From Granulosicoccus antarcticus IMCC3135 (GTDB lineage: Bacteria; Pseudomonadota; Gammaproteobacteria; Granulosicoccales; Granulosicoccaceae), in NCBI RefSeq assembly GCF_002215215.1, contig NZ_CP018632.1:7374501-7438500 (forward strand): a DNA stretch of 64,000 nt, in the 5' to 3' direction. Below are positions 1 through 7,942 of this stretch, piece after piece. Both the position numbers and the translations under genes were made by a program. Each line of letters begins with the position of its first letter. The first letter of the stretch is position 1. Below the pieces are notes generated by a model, which searched no databases, was not told the DNA's origin, and worked only from the letters and a program-made list of their open reading frames with translations.

Positions 1-825
1 ACGATTTTCCGCGAAATTCATTTTGGTCGAATCCGAATGTTCGAGCTCATCCGGATCAAGCCCTGCCGCTCTGATTGATGACTTTAAATAATTGCCATGC
101 ACACCAGAGAAGAGGTTGGTGTATACGATGTCATCCGCGCCACTGTCAGCGATCATGCGTTTATAGCTTGCCTCAGCGTTGGCCTCTTCGGTGGCAATAA
201 AAGCGGACCCTGCATACCCACCGTCAGCGCCCATGGCCATCGCTGCAAGAATAGAATCTCCGCGTGCAATGGCACCCGACAGGAACAGCGGTCCATCAAA
301 CCAGCTTCTGATTTCCTGAACAAGCGCCAGCGGCGACAAAGTTCCTGCATGGCCACCGGCACCTGCGGCAACAGCCACTAATCCATCAGCACCTTTTTCA
401 ATAGCCTTGTGCGCAAAGCGATTGTTGATGACATCGTGCAAAACCACACCATTGCTAGCATGTGCAGCCTCGTAGACCTCTTCGCGCGCACCCAGGGAGG
501 TGATCCAGATCGGAACCTCATGACGTGCGCAAATCTCTACATCACGCTCAAGCCGTGTATTGGAACGATGCACAATCTGATTCACCGCATAAGGTGCAGC
601 TGGTTTGTCCGGATTCGATTGGTTGTATCGATCGAGTTCCTCTTTGATTTGCGTGAGCCATGCGTCAAGGCTCTCTCCATCCTTCTCCCGGGCATTGAGT
701 GCCGGAAAGGAACCAACAATCCCCGCCTTGCATTGTGCGATCACCAGTTCAGGACGCGATATGATAAACATGGGGCTGCCTATCAATGGCAGGCGCAAGC
801 CCTGAAGTATTGCAGGTAGTGTCAT
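1..825 (-). CDS. Nitronate monooxygenase (2-nitropropane dioxygenase family), C-terminus cut by window edge
   Basis: An open frame runs on the minus strand from an ATG at 825 to the left edge without a stop, giving 275 codons. It opens with a TIM-barrel start (LPLIGSPMFIISRPELV), has the family's VNQIVHRSN segment, whose His matches the catalytic base of class I nitronate monooxygenases, and the flavin phosphate-binding stretch AAGAGGHAGTLSPL followed by LSGAIARGDS. These FMN enzymes oxidise alkyl nitronates such as propionate-3-nitronate to the carbonyl plus nitrite; the role is detoxification in the cytoplasm. A Shine-Dalgarno-like GGAGAAAG lies a few bases before the ATG. The family assignment is clear; the exact substrate is not. 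Plus-strand open frames in this stretch are shadows of this gene. Confidence 0.9.
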   Translation of the reverse strand, partial: MTLPAILQGLRLPLIGSPMFIISRPELVIAQCKAGIVGSFPALNAREKDGESLDAWLTQIKEELDRYNQSNPDKPAAPYAVNQIVHRSNTRLERDVEICARHEVPIWITSLGAREEVYEAAHASNGVVLHDVINNRFAHKAIEKGADGLVAVAAGAGGHAGTLSPLALVQEIRSWFDGPLFLSGAIARGDSILAAMAMGADGGYAGSAFIATEEANAEASYKRMIADSGADDIVYTNLFSGVHGNYLKSSIRAAGLDPDELEHSDSTKMNFAENR

Positions 826-1143
826 CGTGCTTTCTCCGATTCTTTTCTCATGTCGCCAACTACGGCCTCTGCTCAAACAAGCCTTGAACCCAGCAGCGCA
901 CACACCAAGGCACACTGCCGTCCAGCTTGCTCGTGCCGCACGCACTTTACCACTACCCAGCCGCCCACAAGCCATCGGTGAACGTCATTGACATAGCGAT
1001 GCCCTCACAAGCGATGCTTGATATGTAATTGTGTGGCTCACTGGCTTAACCAGCGCTGAACATACGCTGCAACCTTACACGACAAAGTGCCGAGCACAGG
1101 CCGGAGCTTTACCCCTCACTAACCAGATAGGGCAATCGGATCA
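826..1143. other. Intergenic region, no gene seen
   Basis: About 320 bases between the start of the nitronate monooxygenase and the stop of the small lipoprotein gene. It must hold the promoter of the monooxygenase gene (reading left), but I see no convincing -35/-10 pair, repeat or RNA-like hairpin. No open frame here has coding-like composition. Confidence 0.4.
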
Positions 1144-1563
1144 CTAGATACCAACACCTTTGAACAGGCACCTTTGATCGAGTTCCTGATGCTTGTTTGG
1201 CTGATCGTAAAATCCATCTACCGCAGAGTGGAAGTCACCACTAATCGACCTTTTGCGGATCTTCCTGGACTCAATCAATTCGTTACCGGCATCATTGGAA
1301 AACTTGTTGCCGTAGATGACCGGACCACCACGGGTCATCGATACCTTGAGCTCGTAAATTTTTCTCTTCTTCTGAGTGAATACAATCAGGTCCTGCTGAT
1401 CTCGAAGCTCAGCCCTCTTGGTCCGAACTTCTGAAGAAAACGCTCCACATTCATTTCGAATGAGACTCCCCTCATTCTCATACGTTTTACTGTCAGGCGC
1501 CACGCAGGAACTGATCAGCAGAACAGTTGTCAACATTGCGACAGCTAACGTAAATTTATTCAT
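1144..1563 (-). CDS. Small lipoprotein of unknown function
   Basis: 139 residues. The N-terminus is a lipoprotein signal: MNKFTLAVAML, a hydrophobic stretch, then the lipobox LISSC with Cys at about residue 20, followed by Val-Ala (no Asp at +2), which suggests sorting to the outer membrane. The mature part is charged, has one further Cys near residue 39 and one near the C-terminus, and shows no motif I recognise; a KRKIYELKVSMTRGG segment suggests a beta-strand-rich fold. It is followed upstream (to its right) by a short Cys-rich frame on the same strand with an 18-base gap, so the two may form a transcript. Function unknown. Confidence 0.7.
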   Translation of the reverse strand: MNKFTLAVAMLTTVLLISSCVAPDSKTYENEGSLIRNECGAFSSEVRTKRAELRDQQDLIVFTQKKRKIYELKVSMTRGGPVIYGNKFSNDAGNELIESRKIRKRSISGDFHSAVDGFYDQPNKHQELDQRCLFKGVGI

Positions 1564-1581
1564 TGAGGTGTCCTGACTTTT

Positions 1582-1773
1582 CTATCTCGGTAATTCGCAC
1601 TGCTTCCGGCAATACTTCACGACTCGGCATTTGTTGCCATTCTCAGCTTCCATACACATCTTTTGATTGGTTTCGTCAAGCTCGGCTATCGCCAGTTCGG
1701 ATTTAGTATCAAGGCCATGCACGGCAGCCGGATTGCCAGTAGCCAATGTAAATGTAACGCGGCTACGCCTCAA
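1582..1773 (-). CDS. Possible small Cys-rich protein (doubtful)
   Basis: A 63-codon frame with a TTG start, just upstream of the lipoprotein gene on the same strand. The C-terminal third holds four Cys in a CMEAENGNKC...YCRKQC pattern, which could be a small disulfide or metal-binding unit. No good ribosome binding site is visible before the TTG, and no signal peptide is clear, so the real start could lie elsewhere or the frame may be a remnant or non-coding. I list it because the Cys spacing is unusual and the stretch otherwise holds nothing. Confidence 0.3.
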   Translation of the reverse strand: MRRSRVTFTLATGNPAAVHGLDTKSELAIAELDETNQKMCMEAENGNKCRVVKYCRKQCELPR

Positions 1774-1961
1774 AAGTAAGGGATTTTTCCACTAAACAGA
1801 TTTTTGCAGTGCCAGTGCCAACACCAAAACCCGCCCCGTATTTCAGGCAGCCTGGTAATTCAAAAGCGTATATTGGGCTGGCAGATATCCGCATGAAAGC
1901 AAGACCAGTCACAAGTAAAGCTTGATGAATGACTGAACACACCAAGTGTCTATAAAAACCC

Positions 1962-1986
1962 ATCTGAAAATATAAACGTTTCAGAT
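1962..1986. repeat. Inverted repeat, 8-base arms
   Basis: ATCTGAAA and TTTCAGAT are exact inverted copies separated by nine AT-rich bases. It could be an operator or weak hairpin; no run of T follows on either strand, so it is not a classical terminator. Confidence 0.45.
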
Positions 1987-2025
1987 TGAGAGGCCAACTA
2001 TTATTGCGTTGACCTACGCATCAGC

Positions 2026-2044
2026 TCTCAAAAAGGCTTTGAGA
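2026..2044. repeat. Hairpin, 7-base stem
   Basis: TCTCAAA, loop AAGGC, TTTGAGA. Perfect stem about 110 bases beyond the MipA-like stop codon. It might help end that transcript (minus strand), but it lacks a U-tract. Confidence 0.4.
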
Positions 2045-2151
2045 ACTGGCTCATGCCGAAGCGCGGTTACCGCCAATACTTTCAACAAGAATGAATAACT
2101 TCATTGAATTTAATATCAGAAGATGAATGTGATCTGTCGATCAACGCTCAC

Positions 2152-3234
2152 CTATTGTTCACTTCCCATATCGACGATCTCAACCAAACGACTGCTCTTC
2201 TTGATCGTCCAGACGACTCCCAGGGCAAAGCCAGTAGATGAAGTGGTTTCAAACAAGGGGCTTTTTTCATTACGGGCGCCCTCGTACAGTCCTGTGAAGA
2301 CCCCCATGAAGGCTCTGACTTTCTTGTGCAAACGGAAACCCAGGCCACCGAAAATACGGGTAGACAGATAGCCACCTTGTGCATCGTAAACAGGACGGTT
2401 TTCAGTGGCAAATTCCGTATCCACCTCGTAGAAGAAATCCTGCAATCGTTCATTGCCGTAGCTGCTGCTGATGGCGCTCAGCAAATCCACGCCAGAGCTC
2501 CTGAAATTTCGATAGCTGATACCCAGCCCCAGCTCGGCTATCAGGCCACGACTGTTGATCTTGCGAAAATCGGATTCCATTACCGCCCGTAATTCGGCAT
2601 TCAAACGCACCTGCACCCGCCCACCACTCTGCATTTTTCGATCAAGAATATTCAGTTCCAGCTTGGGACCAAGTTCGAACAGAAAGTCCAGATCTTCCAT
2701 ACCTTCGCGCACACTGTTACCTTCTGAACGTGCGTTCAATGAGCCTGCTACCGCCAGGTCCAACTTCAACCTGGGGCGTTCAATAGCAACCGCTCGTAAA
2801 CCTCCATCACCGATTCGAAATAGCGGCGAGCGATAAATGAAGTACGGCAAAGTCAATAAACGTTGATTGGCATCCTTCGAGGCTGGATAGTCGAAACCTG
2901 AAAAATAACCGAGACCGAGTCCAATCTCCCAAACAGGCTTGCGCTGCACCAGAGCAGCCGTCGGCTCTGCTGCGGATGCAGTTTCGAGCGAGGTTTCAGA
3001 TGTGATTTCAGATGTGGATACAGATTCGATGGCAGGCACAAACGTCGGCTGCTCGGATGCGGCAGTCGCCGCGGTATCAGTCGCAGCAACAACCAGCTCT
3101 GTCGACTGCACCTCACTATCTGACCAGGCCGAACCGGAAATCTGCAGACAAACGAGCATGATCAGGCATTGAAACTGCCTCAGTAAACGCGGCTCCACAA
3201 GATTGGGGTCCATCAATTTCATCATCATGCTCAT
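2152..3234 (-). CDS. MipA/OmpV family outer-membrane protein
   Basis: About 360 residues from the chosen start. A signal sequence (hydrophobic CLIMLVCLQISGSAWS) is followed by a low-complexity Ser/Thr/Glu/Ala linker of about 70 residues, then the MipA/OmpV core beginning WEIGLGLGYFSGFDYPAS with the typical YFIYRSPLFRIGDGGLRAV. The barrel continues as alternating strands to the end. Family members are outer-membrane scaffolding proteins, MipA bridging a lytic transglycosylase and a synthase. The unusual part is the long acidic linker after the signal peptide. The frame is open upstream to 3297, but that extension overlaps the divergent nudC, so I chose an ATG in the cluster at 3213-3234. The start is uncertain by a few codons. 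Confidence 0.82.
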   Translation of the reverse strand: MSMMMKLMDPNLVEPRLLRQFQCLIMLVCLQISGSAWSDSEVQSTELVVAATDTAATAASEQPTFVPAIESVSTSEITSETSLETASAAEPTAALVQRKPVWEIGLGLGYFSGFDYPASKDANQRLLTLPYFIYRSPLFRIGDGGLRAVAIERPRLKLDLAVAGSLNARSEGNSVREGMEDLDFLFELGPKLELNILDRKMQSGGRVQVRLNAELRAVMESDFRKINSRGLIAELGLGISYRNFRSSGVDLLSAISSSYGNERLQDFFYEVDTEFATENRPVYDAQGGYLSTRIFGGLGFRLHKKVRAFMGVFTGLYEGARNEKSPLFETTSSTGFALGVVWTIKKSSRLVEIVDMGSEQ

Positions 3235-3334
3235 CAGAAAAGTACCTGTTGAAACGAGCCGAAACCGACGAATCCGCTCACAAGCCCGCATGGGCACGTA
3301 TACTGCCCGGCAACAGTACGAGACCCCCCCTTAC

Positions 3335-4297
3335 ATGTTCTATACCCATAGCACTCTGGATCGTGCTGACCATCTACGCAAAGACGATGCGCAGATAGAA
3401 TCCTTGCGAGCGCATCGTGATGCACGTCTGGTGCCTGTTTGGCATCTGCAGACGATGGTGGCCAAAGTATCGGACACGATACTGCCCCAGGCGCTGCTGC
3501 TATCTGCCGACTGCCCCCTGCCTGAAGGCCAGACGGTATTTTTAGGCCTGCAGGGCACCTCACCCATCTTTGCCGTTGATGTTTCCACTCTGGACGAGAA
3601 CCAACGGGATGCTTTGGCTGACAAATCGATCACCCGCAGCGGGCAAGCCCTGCCTGGCGTATTTGCCGACCTGCGACTCGCCGGACCCAGCTTGCCAGAG
3701 GATGACGGCTCACTATTAGCTTATGCCCGTGGACTGATGTACTGGAACAGCACCGCACGGTTTTGCGAAAGCTGTGGTAACGCACTGGTATCCAGCAATG
3801 CCGGACATACCCGAACATGCAGCAACCATGACTGCACCTTTATTGCCTTTCCCCGGACTGACCCTGCCGTCATCATGCTGGTCAGCCATACGCCGGACGG
3901 CGACGGCGAACCGGTGTGCCTGCTGGGTAGAAGCCCGGCTTGGCCTGAAGGTGTTTTCTCGACGTTGGCAGGCTTTGTCGAAGCCGGTGAAAGCCTGGAG
4001 AATGCCGTGCGCCGGGAAGTCATGGAAGAGGCATCGATCAAGGTCGGCGAAGTGCGATACATCGCCTCCCAGCCCTGGCCCTTTCCGCGCTCCATCATGC
4101 TCGGCTTTGAAGCTGTTGCCACCAGCACAGAAATCAATTGCGACACGCTGGAGCTCGCCGACGCTCAATGGTTTACACGCAAGCAACTAGCTGGTTTTGA
4201 TAATTGGGGCGATGAGAGCGACAACTTCAAACTGCCTCGCAAGGATTCCATCGCCCGGTTTCTGATTGATCGCTGGATGAAGGATGCGAATCACTAA
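3335..4297 (+). CDS. nudC: NADH pyrophosphatase NudC (NAD-capped RNA decapping Nudix enzyme)
   Basis: 320 residues. The order is an N-terminal domain (STLDRADHLRKD), a zinc ribbon with CESCG and a second Cys pair in CSNHDC, then the Nudix box GFVEAGESLENAVRREVMEE and the NudC signature SQPWPFPRSIMLGF, whose Gln/Pro pattern separates NudC from other Nudix proteins. It hydrolyses NAD(H) to NMN(H) and AMP and removes NAD caps from RNA. It is longer than E. coli NudC (257), with the N-terminal length seen in alphaproteobacterial forms. I chose the ATG at 3335; another ATG at 3290 and one at 3203 are in frame, but they run into the divergent MipA-like gene and no start has a clear ribosome site. 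Confidence 0.92.
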   Translation: MFYTHSTLDRADHLRKDDAQIESLRAHRDARLVPVWHLQTMVAKVSDTILPQALLLSADCPLPEGQTVFLGLQGTSPIFAVDVSTLDENQRDALADKSITRSGQALPGVFADLRLAGPSLPEDDGSLLAYARGLMYWNSTARFCESCGNALVSSNAGHTRTCSNHDCTFIAFPRTDPAVIMLVSHTPDGDGEPVCLLGRSPAWPEGVFSTLAGFVEAGESLENAVRREVMEEASIKVGEVRYIASQPWPFPRSIMLGFEAVATSTEINCDTLELADAQWFTRKQLAGFDNWGDESDNFKLPRKDSIARFLIDRWMKDANH

Positions 4298-4316
4298 GGC
4301 AGAGCCAAGCTTCGGT

Positions 4317-5189
4317 TTACAAACCTCCAGAGTGTAACCAGAGTTTGAAATCAGCAGGCAAGGGGGTCACCTCGCCTGTTGTCTGCCAACCATTCTCTGC
4401 AGCTATTCTAGCGATACTGCCGGTTCGATCCTCATCGCGAGGGTGCGTACTGAAGAAGCGTTCCACCCAGGCAGGGCTGGCTTTGCTGGCACTCTCGCCG
4501 CGAGCCTCGCTGAACAGTTCGAACAAGGTAGACGCACCATTGAGGTGGCCGTAGAGAGCGTTGACACCCGCCAGAGCTTGCTTGTCGGCAGCCACTTCCA
4601 TCTTGCGGGTGAACTGCACACTCGTCAGCATGCCCGCATTACTCAGAACCTGCCCGGCCATGCCTGTTCCGGCATTGCCGGTCAGGCCCAGTAGCGCAAT
4701 AGCACTGACGACACCGCCGCCAAGAGAGGCGACCGGATCACGATGCAGCACATGTGAAATCTCATGTGCCATGACCATCGCCAGAGTATTCTCGTCAGGC
4801 ATGCGCTCCAGCAGCCCACGATAGAACAACAGATTGCCACCGACCGTTGCGAAGGCATTGAAGACCTCTTCACTGTCGTAATGGACCGTCACGCTCATGT
4901 CTTCCGGCATAGGCAGCTGAGCACTGACACGCGCTGCCAGAGAATTCAGATAGGCGGTCATTTGCGGGGATTTTTGCGGCTCCCCCATCGGTATGTCCAG
5001 CTGTGCCATGACCGCCCGCTCGAACGAAAAGGGGATACGACGGGCCAGAAAGGAGCCACTGAACTGCAAAAACATGACCAGTATCACCACCAGCACTATC
5101 GAGCCGATGGCCAGCTGTCCAAACTGTTTTAGCGGATGTACCTGAGTGGTATTGATACCCTCCGGTGGCAACCGGTTCTCATACCTCAT
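4317..5189 (-). CDS. M48 family metallopeptidase, membrane anchored
   Basis: 290 residues. One transmembrane segment at about 26-44 is followed by a periplasmic-type M48 domain: zinc motif HEISH (His142, Glu143, His146) and the third ligand Glu198 in MEVAADKQA. A conserved AFATVGGNLLFYRGLL precedes the active site, as in M48C/BepA-like proteases. It is the last gene of a three-gene minus-strand unit: its ATG overlaps the stop of the preceding YbjQ-like gene by 11 bases. Likely role: turnover of envelope or outer-membrane proteins; the two YbjQ-like partners suggest a small complex, but that is inference from gene order. Confidence 0.88.
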   Translation of the reverse strand: MRYENRLPPEGINTTQVHPLKQFGQLAIGSIVLVVILVMFLQFSGSFLARRIPFSFERAVMAQLDIPMGEPQKSPQMTAYLNSLAARVSAQLPMPEDMSVTVHYDSEEVFNAFATVGGNLLFYRGLLERMPDENTLAMVMAHEISHVLHRDPVASLGGGVVSAIALLGLTGNAGTGMAGQVLSNAGMLTSVQFTRKMEVAADKQALAGVNALYGHLNGASTLFELFSEARGESASKASPAWVERFFSTHPRDEDRTGSIARIAAENGWQTTGEVTPLPADFKLWLHSGGL

Positions 5190-5652
5190 GAGCGATCTCG
5201 GGTCTGACGGCCTCCTCGCTTGTGGGAATCATGGCGGTGCCGTAAGCCAGCACTTCCATGGCTGCAACCTTACCAGTGGCAATTCTTGACGTTTCGAATT
5301 TGATATTGAATACATAGGTGGCACCCAGCGCAATGGCCGCATCTTTCATCCGTAAAACGGATTCCCGACGAGCACGATCCAGCATTGATTCAAAGGGGGT
5401 GACACGGCCGCCGAAGATGTTGATCAGGCCAGCCAGAAACGCCTTGAAGTAGTCCGAGGCAATAACCACATTGCCGCTGACCAGCTGCTGATCGTAGGCG
5501 CGGTCCTCGGGAGGATAGCGTGTTGCAACAACCGGCACATGCTGTGTCGCAGCCTCGCGCTCAATCAGCTTCTTGAAGTGTCGCTTTTCAGCCAGGCGAC
5601 CGAATAGATACCCCAGCACTAGCAGAACAACCGCAACCCCCGCCTGAATCAT
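5179..5652 (-). CDS. YbjQ/UPF0145 family protein with N-terminal membrane anchor
   Basis: 157 residues. It starts MIQAGVAVVLLVLGYLFG, a single transmembrane segment, then a short charged linker and a UPF0145 (YbjQ, pentameric 'heavy-metal-binding') domain ending MEVLAYGTAMIP. The ATG at 5652 lies four bases after the stop of the soluble paralogue, and the stop overlaps the M48 gene. The frame is open upstream to 5760 but that would overlap the neighbour by over 100 bases. The metal-binding label of the family is an inference from structure; function is unknown. Confidence 0.8.
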   Translation of the reverse strand: MIQAGVAVVLLVLGYLFGRLAEKRHFKKLIEREAATQHVPVVATRYPPEDRAYDQQLVSGNVVIASDYFKAFLAGLINIFGGRVTPFESMLDRARRESVLRMKDAAIALGATYVFNIKFETSRIATGKVAAMEVLAYGTAMIPTSEEAVRPEIAHEV

Positions 5653-5656
5653 CAGA

Positions 5657-5977
5657 CTATTCAACCTGCAACTCCACAGCGGTACCGTAAACAAAGATCT
5701 CGGCAGCGCCTGCGGCAATGCTGGAGGTGCTATAACGCACATTGAGTACCGCATTGGCACCCATCGACTCGGCCTGCTTCAGCATGCGCTCCGTTGCCTC
5801 TTCGCGGGAATCACTCAGCAATTCCGTATAGCCACGAAGCTCTCCACCAAAAAAGTTCTTCAACGAGGCGGCGATATCGCGGCCCACGTGCTTGGAACGT
5901 ACCGAACTGCCCTGCACCAGGCCCAAGTGCCTTTCGACGGTGCGACCGGGCAGGAATTCAAGATTGGATACGAGCAT
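5657..5977 (-). CDS. YbjQ/UPF0145 family protein
   Basis: 106 residues, the normal length for YbjQ. Recognisable stretches are TVERHLGLVQGSSVRSKHVGRD, FFGGELRGYTELL, AESMGANAVLNVRY and the C-terminal FVYGTAVEL. Members form pentamers related to dodecin-like barrels. It is the first gene of the operon with the anchored paralogue and the M48 peptidase. The two YbjQ domains are diverged paralogues rather than a recent duplication (FFGGELRGYTELL versus IFGGRVTPFESML). Biochemical role not known. Confidence 0.85.
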   Translation of the reverse strand: MLVSNLEFLPGRTVERHLGLVQGSSVRSKHVGRDIAASLKNFFGGELRGYTELLSDSREEATERMLKQAESMGANAVLNVRYSTSSIAAGAAEIFVYGTAVELQVE

Positions 5978-6099
5978 GGTCCTTCCATTGTTTTTTCTGT
6001 GTCACCAGTCTACTCCAGCAAACTGCGAACCAGACCTTTGTATTACTTCAGACATCACTCGCTCAACTTGTTCCGTGCACGTTTCGATACACTAACGCC

Positions 6100-6918
6100 A
6101 TGAGCCTTGTCTGCATTATCACAGCCCTTCCCGCCGAATCCCGAATCTTCATCGATGCACTGAAACTTCGACATGTGCAGATGCGAGGACTCAGGCTTTA
6201 TGCCAGTGAACAATACTTGTTATTGCAGACCGGTCTGGGGAAGCTGAGAGCCGCGACCGCCACAGGCGCCCTGCTTCATGCACGCCCTGACATCACTGCC
6301 GTGATCAACACCGGTATTGCAGGAGCTGCCGCAGATCTGGGCTCGGTATTCCTGGCACACCAGGTTGTAGACGCTGCCACCGGCGTGCAGTGGTTCCCTC
6401 ATCTGCCCCCGCAGCGCCAGGTTGGCAGAGTACCGACAGCCCGACTACTGACCGTCGATCAACCGGCCAGTGAATACCGTGAGGGGACTTTGTTCGATAT
6501 GGAGGCATCCGGGATCTTCATGGCTGCCAGCAATTGGCTTTCCAACGATTCCATGCACAGCGTCAAGGTGGTATCAGACAATGCCAAGCAACCGCTCACC
6601 GCTTTTGAACCAGCTCAGGCTAACGCCTTGATGCAGGCTTGCCTGCCGGTTGTCATGCAACTGGCCGACTGGCATCACCAATCCGAAAAAGGTGAGGCGA
6701 ACACGCAAAGCCGGGATGCATGCTGCGATGCCATTCATGCAAAGGTCCGCCATACGGTCAGCGATCGCCATCAGCTGGATCGACTGGTGCAGCAATATAC
6801 GACCCTGCTCGGACAAGTGCCGGATCTGGCAACTCTACAGCAGCTGTCCAGTGCCAGTGATGTGCGCAAGCATCTGCAAAACGCGTTGCAAAAAGCGCCC
6901 CTGACCTACGGTAGCTAA
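6100..6918 (+). CDS. Nucleoside phosphorylase/MTA-SAH nucleosidase-like protein
   Basis: 272 residues. The PNP/UDP family fold is indicated by MSLVCIITALPAESRIF at the start (Glu13 matches the catalytic Glu of MTA/SAH nucleosidase), NTGIAGAA for the phosphate/ribose site, FDMEASGIF (ribose-binding Met-Glu) and VVSDNA (the catalytic Asp). MTA/SAH nucleosidases cleave the N-glycosidic bond of 5'-methylthioadenosine, SAH and 5'-deoxyadenosine. A C-terminal tail of about 80 residues beyond the core has no motif I know. The gene sits six bases before a radical SAM gene whose by-product would be 5'-deoxyadenosine. The open frame extends upstream to 5794 but that part overlaps the YbjQ gene antisense and is not protein-like. 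Confidence 0.82.
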   Translation: MSLVCIITALPAESRIFIDALKLRHVQMRGLRLYASEQYLLLQTGLGKLRAATATGALLHARPDITAVINTGIAGAAADLGSVFLAHQVVDAATGVQWFPHLPPQRQVGRVPTARLLTVDQPASEYREGTLFDMEASGIFMAASNWLSNDSMHSVKVVSDNAKQPLTAFEPAQANALMQACLPVVMQLADWHHQSEKGEANTQSRDACCDAIHAKVRHTVSDRHQLDRLVQQYTTLLGQVPDLATLQQLSSASDVRKHLQNALQKAPLTYGS

Positions 6919-6924
6919 CGTTCA

Positions 6925-7908
6925 ATGGATACGCTTTACATCGAAAGAGAAGTACGGGAGCACCCGCGCACACAAAGAATCTGCGCAAGGTACCCCAACG
7001 CTCGACATATCGTCATTGAACGGCATTCAGATCTGTTTAATGCACGTTCGCAGGATTTCAGGCAACAGAAACAGAACCCTGCCTTGATCCTTGCGCACAA
7101 GGCCGGCAAACGTGTACATGCCACACCACCGGGCTATCACGTCGGTGGAGCGCACAACTACTACTTCTCGCATATGCTCAACTGCATATACGATTGCCGC
7201 TACTGCTTTCTGCAGGGCATGTACCAGTCCGCCAACCATGTCGTCTATGTCAACAGCGAAGACTTCATGAGCGACATCACCGACACAGCACAACAGCATG
7301 AGGCCGATAGCTGGTTTTTCTCTGGCTACGATTGCGATTCTCTGGCGCTGGACCCGGTGACGCATTTTGTCGACGACTGCCTGGACCATTTCAGCACACT
7401 GCCCAATGCCTGGCTGGAGCTTCGTACCAAGAGCACTCAGATACGCCCCTTGCTCGCCCGCGAGGCGCTGCCCAATGTGGTTATTGCCTACAGCCTGTCA
7501 CCACAGGCAATTGTTGCAGCCGAAGAACATGGCACCCCCTCACTGAGCAAGCGGCTGGATGCCTTACGCAGCCTGCAGTCAAAGGGCTGGAAGGTCGGTC
7601 TGCGGTTTGACCCTTTACTGTATGCCGACAATTTCGAAAGCCTGTACGGCGAAATGTTTGATCAGGTATTCGACACTCTGGACCTGCCGGCAATCCATTC
7701 TGTCAGCCTGGGCGTGTTCCGGCTTCCCAAGGGGTTTCACAAGAAGCTGGTTCGCCTGTATCCCGACGCCAGGTTGCTGGCAGCGCCCATTGAACAACGC
7801 GGTGGCATGATGAGTTATCCGCCTGAAACTGAAAACGCCATGCGTAGCTTCTGCCAGAGGCGACTGGAAACAGCCATTCAACCTGAACAATTCTTCCCAT
7901 GCAGCTGA
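6925..7908 (+). CDS. Spore photoproduct lyase-like radical SAM protein
   Basis: 327 residues. The 4Fe-4S cluster motif is Cys87-x3-Cys91-x2-Cys94 (NCIYDCRYCF), nearly the position found in Bacillus SPL. The SPL-like N-terminus (HPRTQRICARYPNARHIVIE) and HYTPPGYH-type segment (here HATPPGYHVGGAHNYYFS) are present, with RTKSTQIRPLL and GLRFDPLLY further on. SPL repairs a thymine dimer of spores; this organism shows no sign of sporulation, so the substrate is likely different. A Cys at 137 lies near where SPL carries its hydrogen-donor Cys, but not exactly there by my alignment. It is sandwiched between the nucleosidase and an SDR gene, all on one strand with short gaps. Confidence 0.85.
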   Translation: MDTLYIEREVREHPRTQRICARYPNARHIVIERHSDLFNARSQDFRQQKQNPALILAHKAGKRVHATPPGYHVGGAHNYYFSHMLNCIYDCRYCFLQGMYQSANHVVYVNSEDFMSDITDTAQQHEADSWFFSGYDCDSLALDPVTHFVDDCLDHFSTLPNAWLELRTKSTQIRPLLAREALPNVVIAYSLSPQAIVAAEEHGTPSLSKRLDALRSLQSKGWKVGLRFDPLLYADNFESLYGEMFDQVFDTLDLPAIHSVSLGVFRLPKGFHKKLVRLYPDARLLAAPIEQRGGMMSYPPETENAMRSFCQRRLETAIQPEQFFPCS

Positions 7909-7942
7909 CAACCTACTCACAAGACAGCACCTGGGAGAATTT

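Larger units (their letters stand above)
1774..2151. other. Intergenic region with two short inverted repeats
   Basis: Roughly 380 bases with no supported gene. It contains two hairpin-capable repeats (1962-1986 and 2026-2044), listed separately. It lies downstream of the MipA-like gene and upstream of the short Cys-rich frame, both on the minus strand, so termination of the former and promotion of the latter would fall here. Confidence 0.4.

Noticed and set aside
97-819. Plus-strand open frames at the left edge
   Set aside because: They are shadows of the minus-strand nitronate monooxygenase, whose translation is clearly protein-like and family-conserved.
5794-6099. N-terminal extension of the nucleosidase
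   Set aside because: It runs antisense through the YbjQ gene and has no nucleosidase-like sequence; the family start MSLVCIITALPAE lies at 6100.
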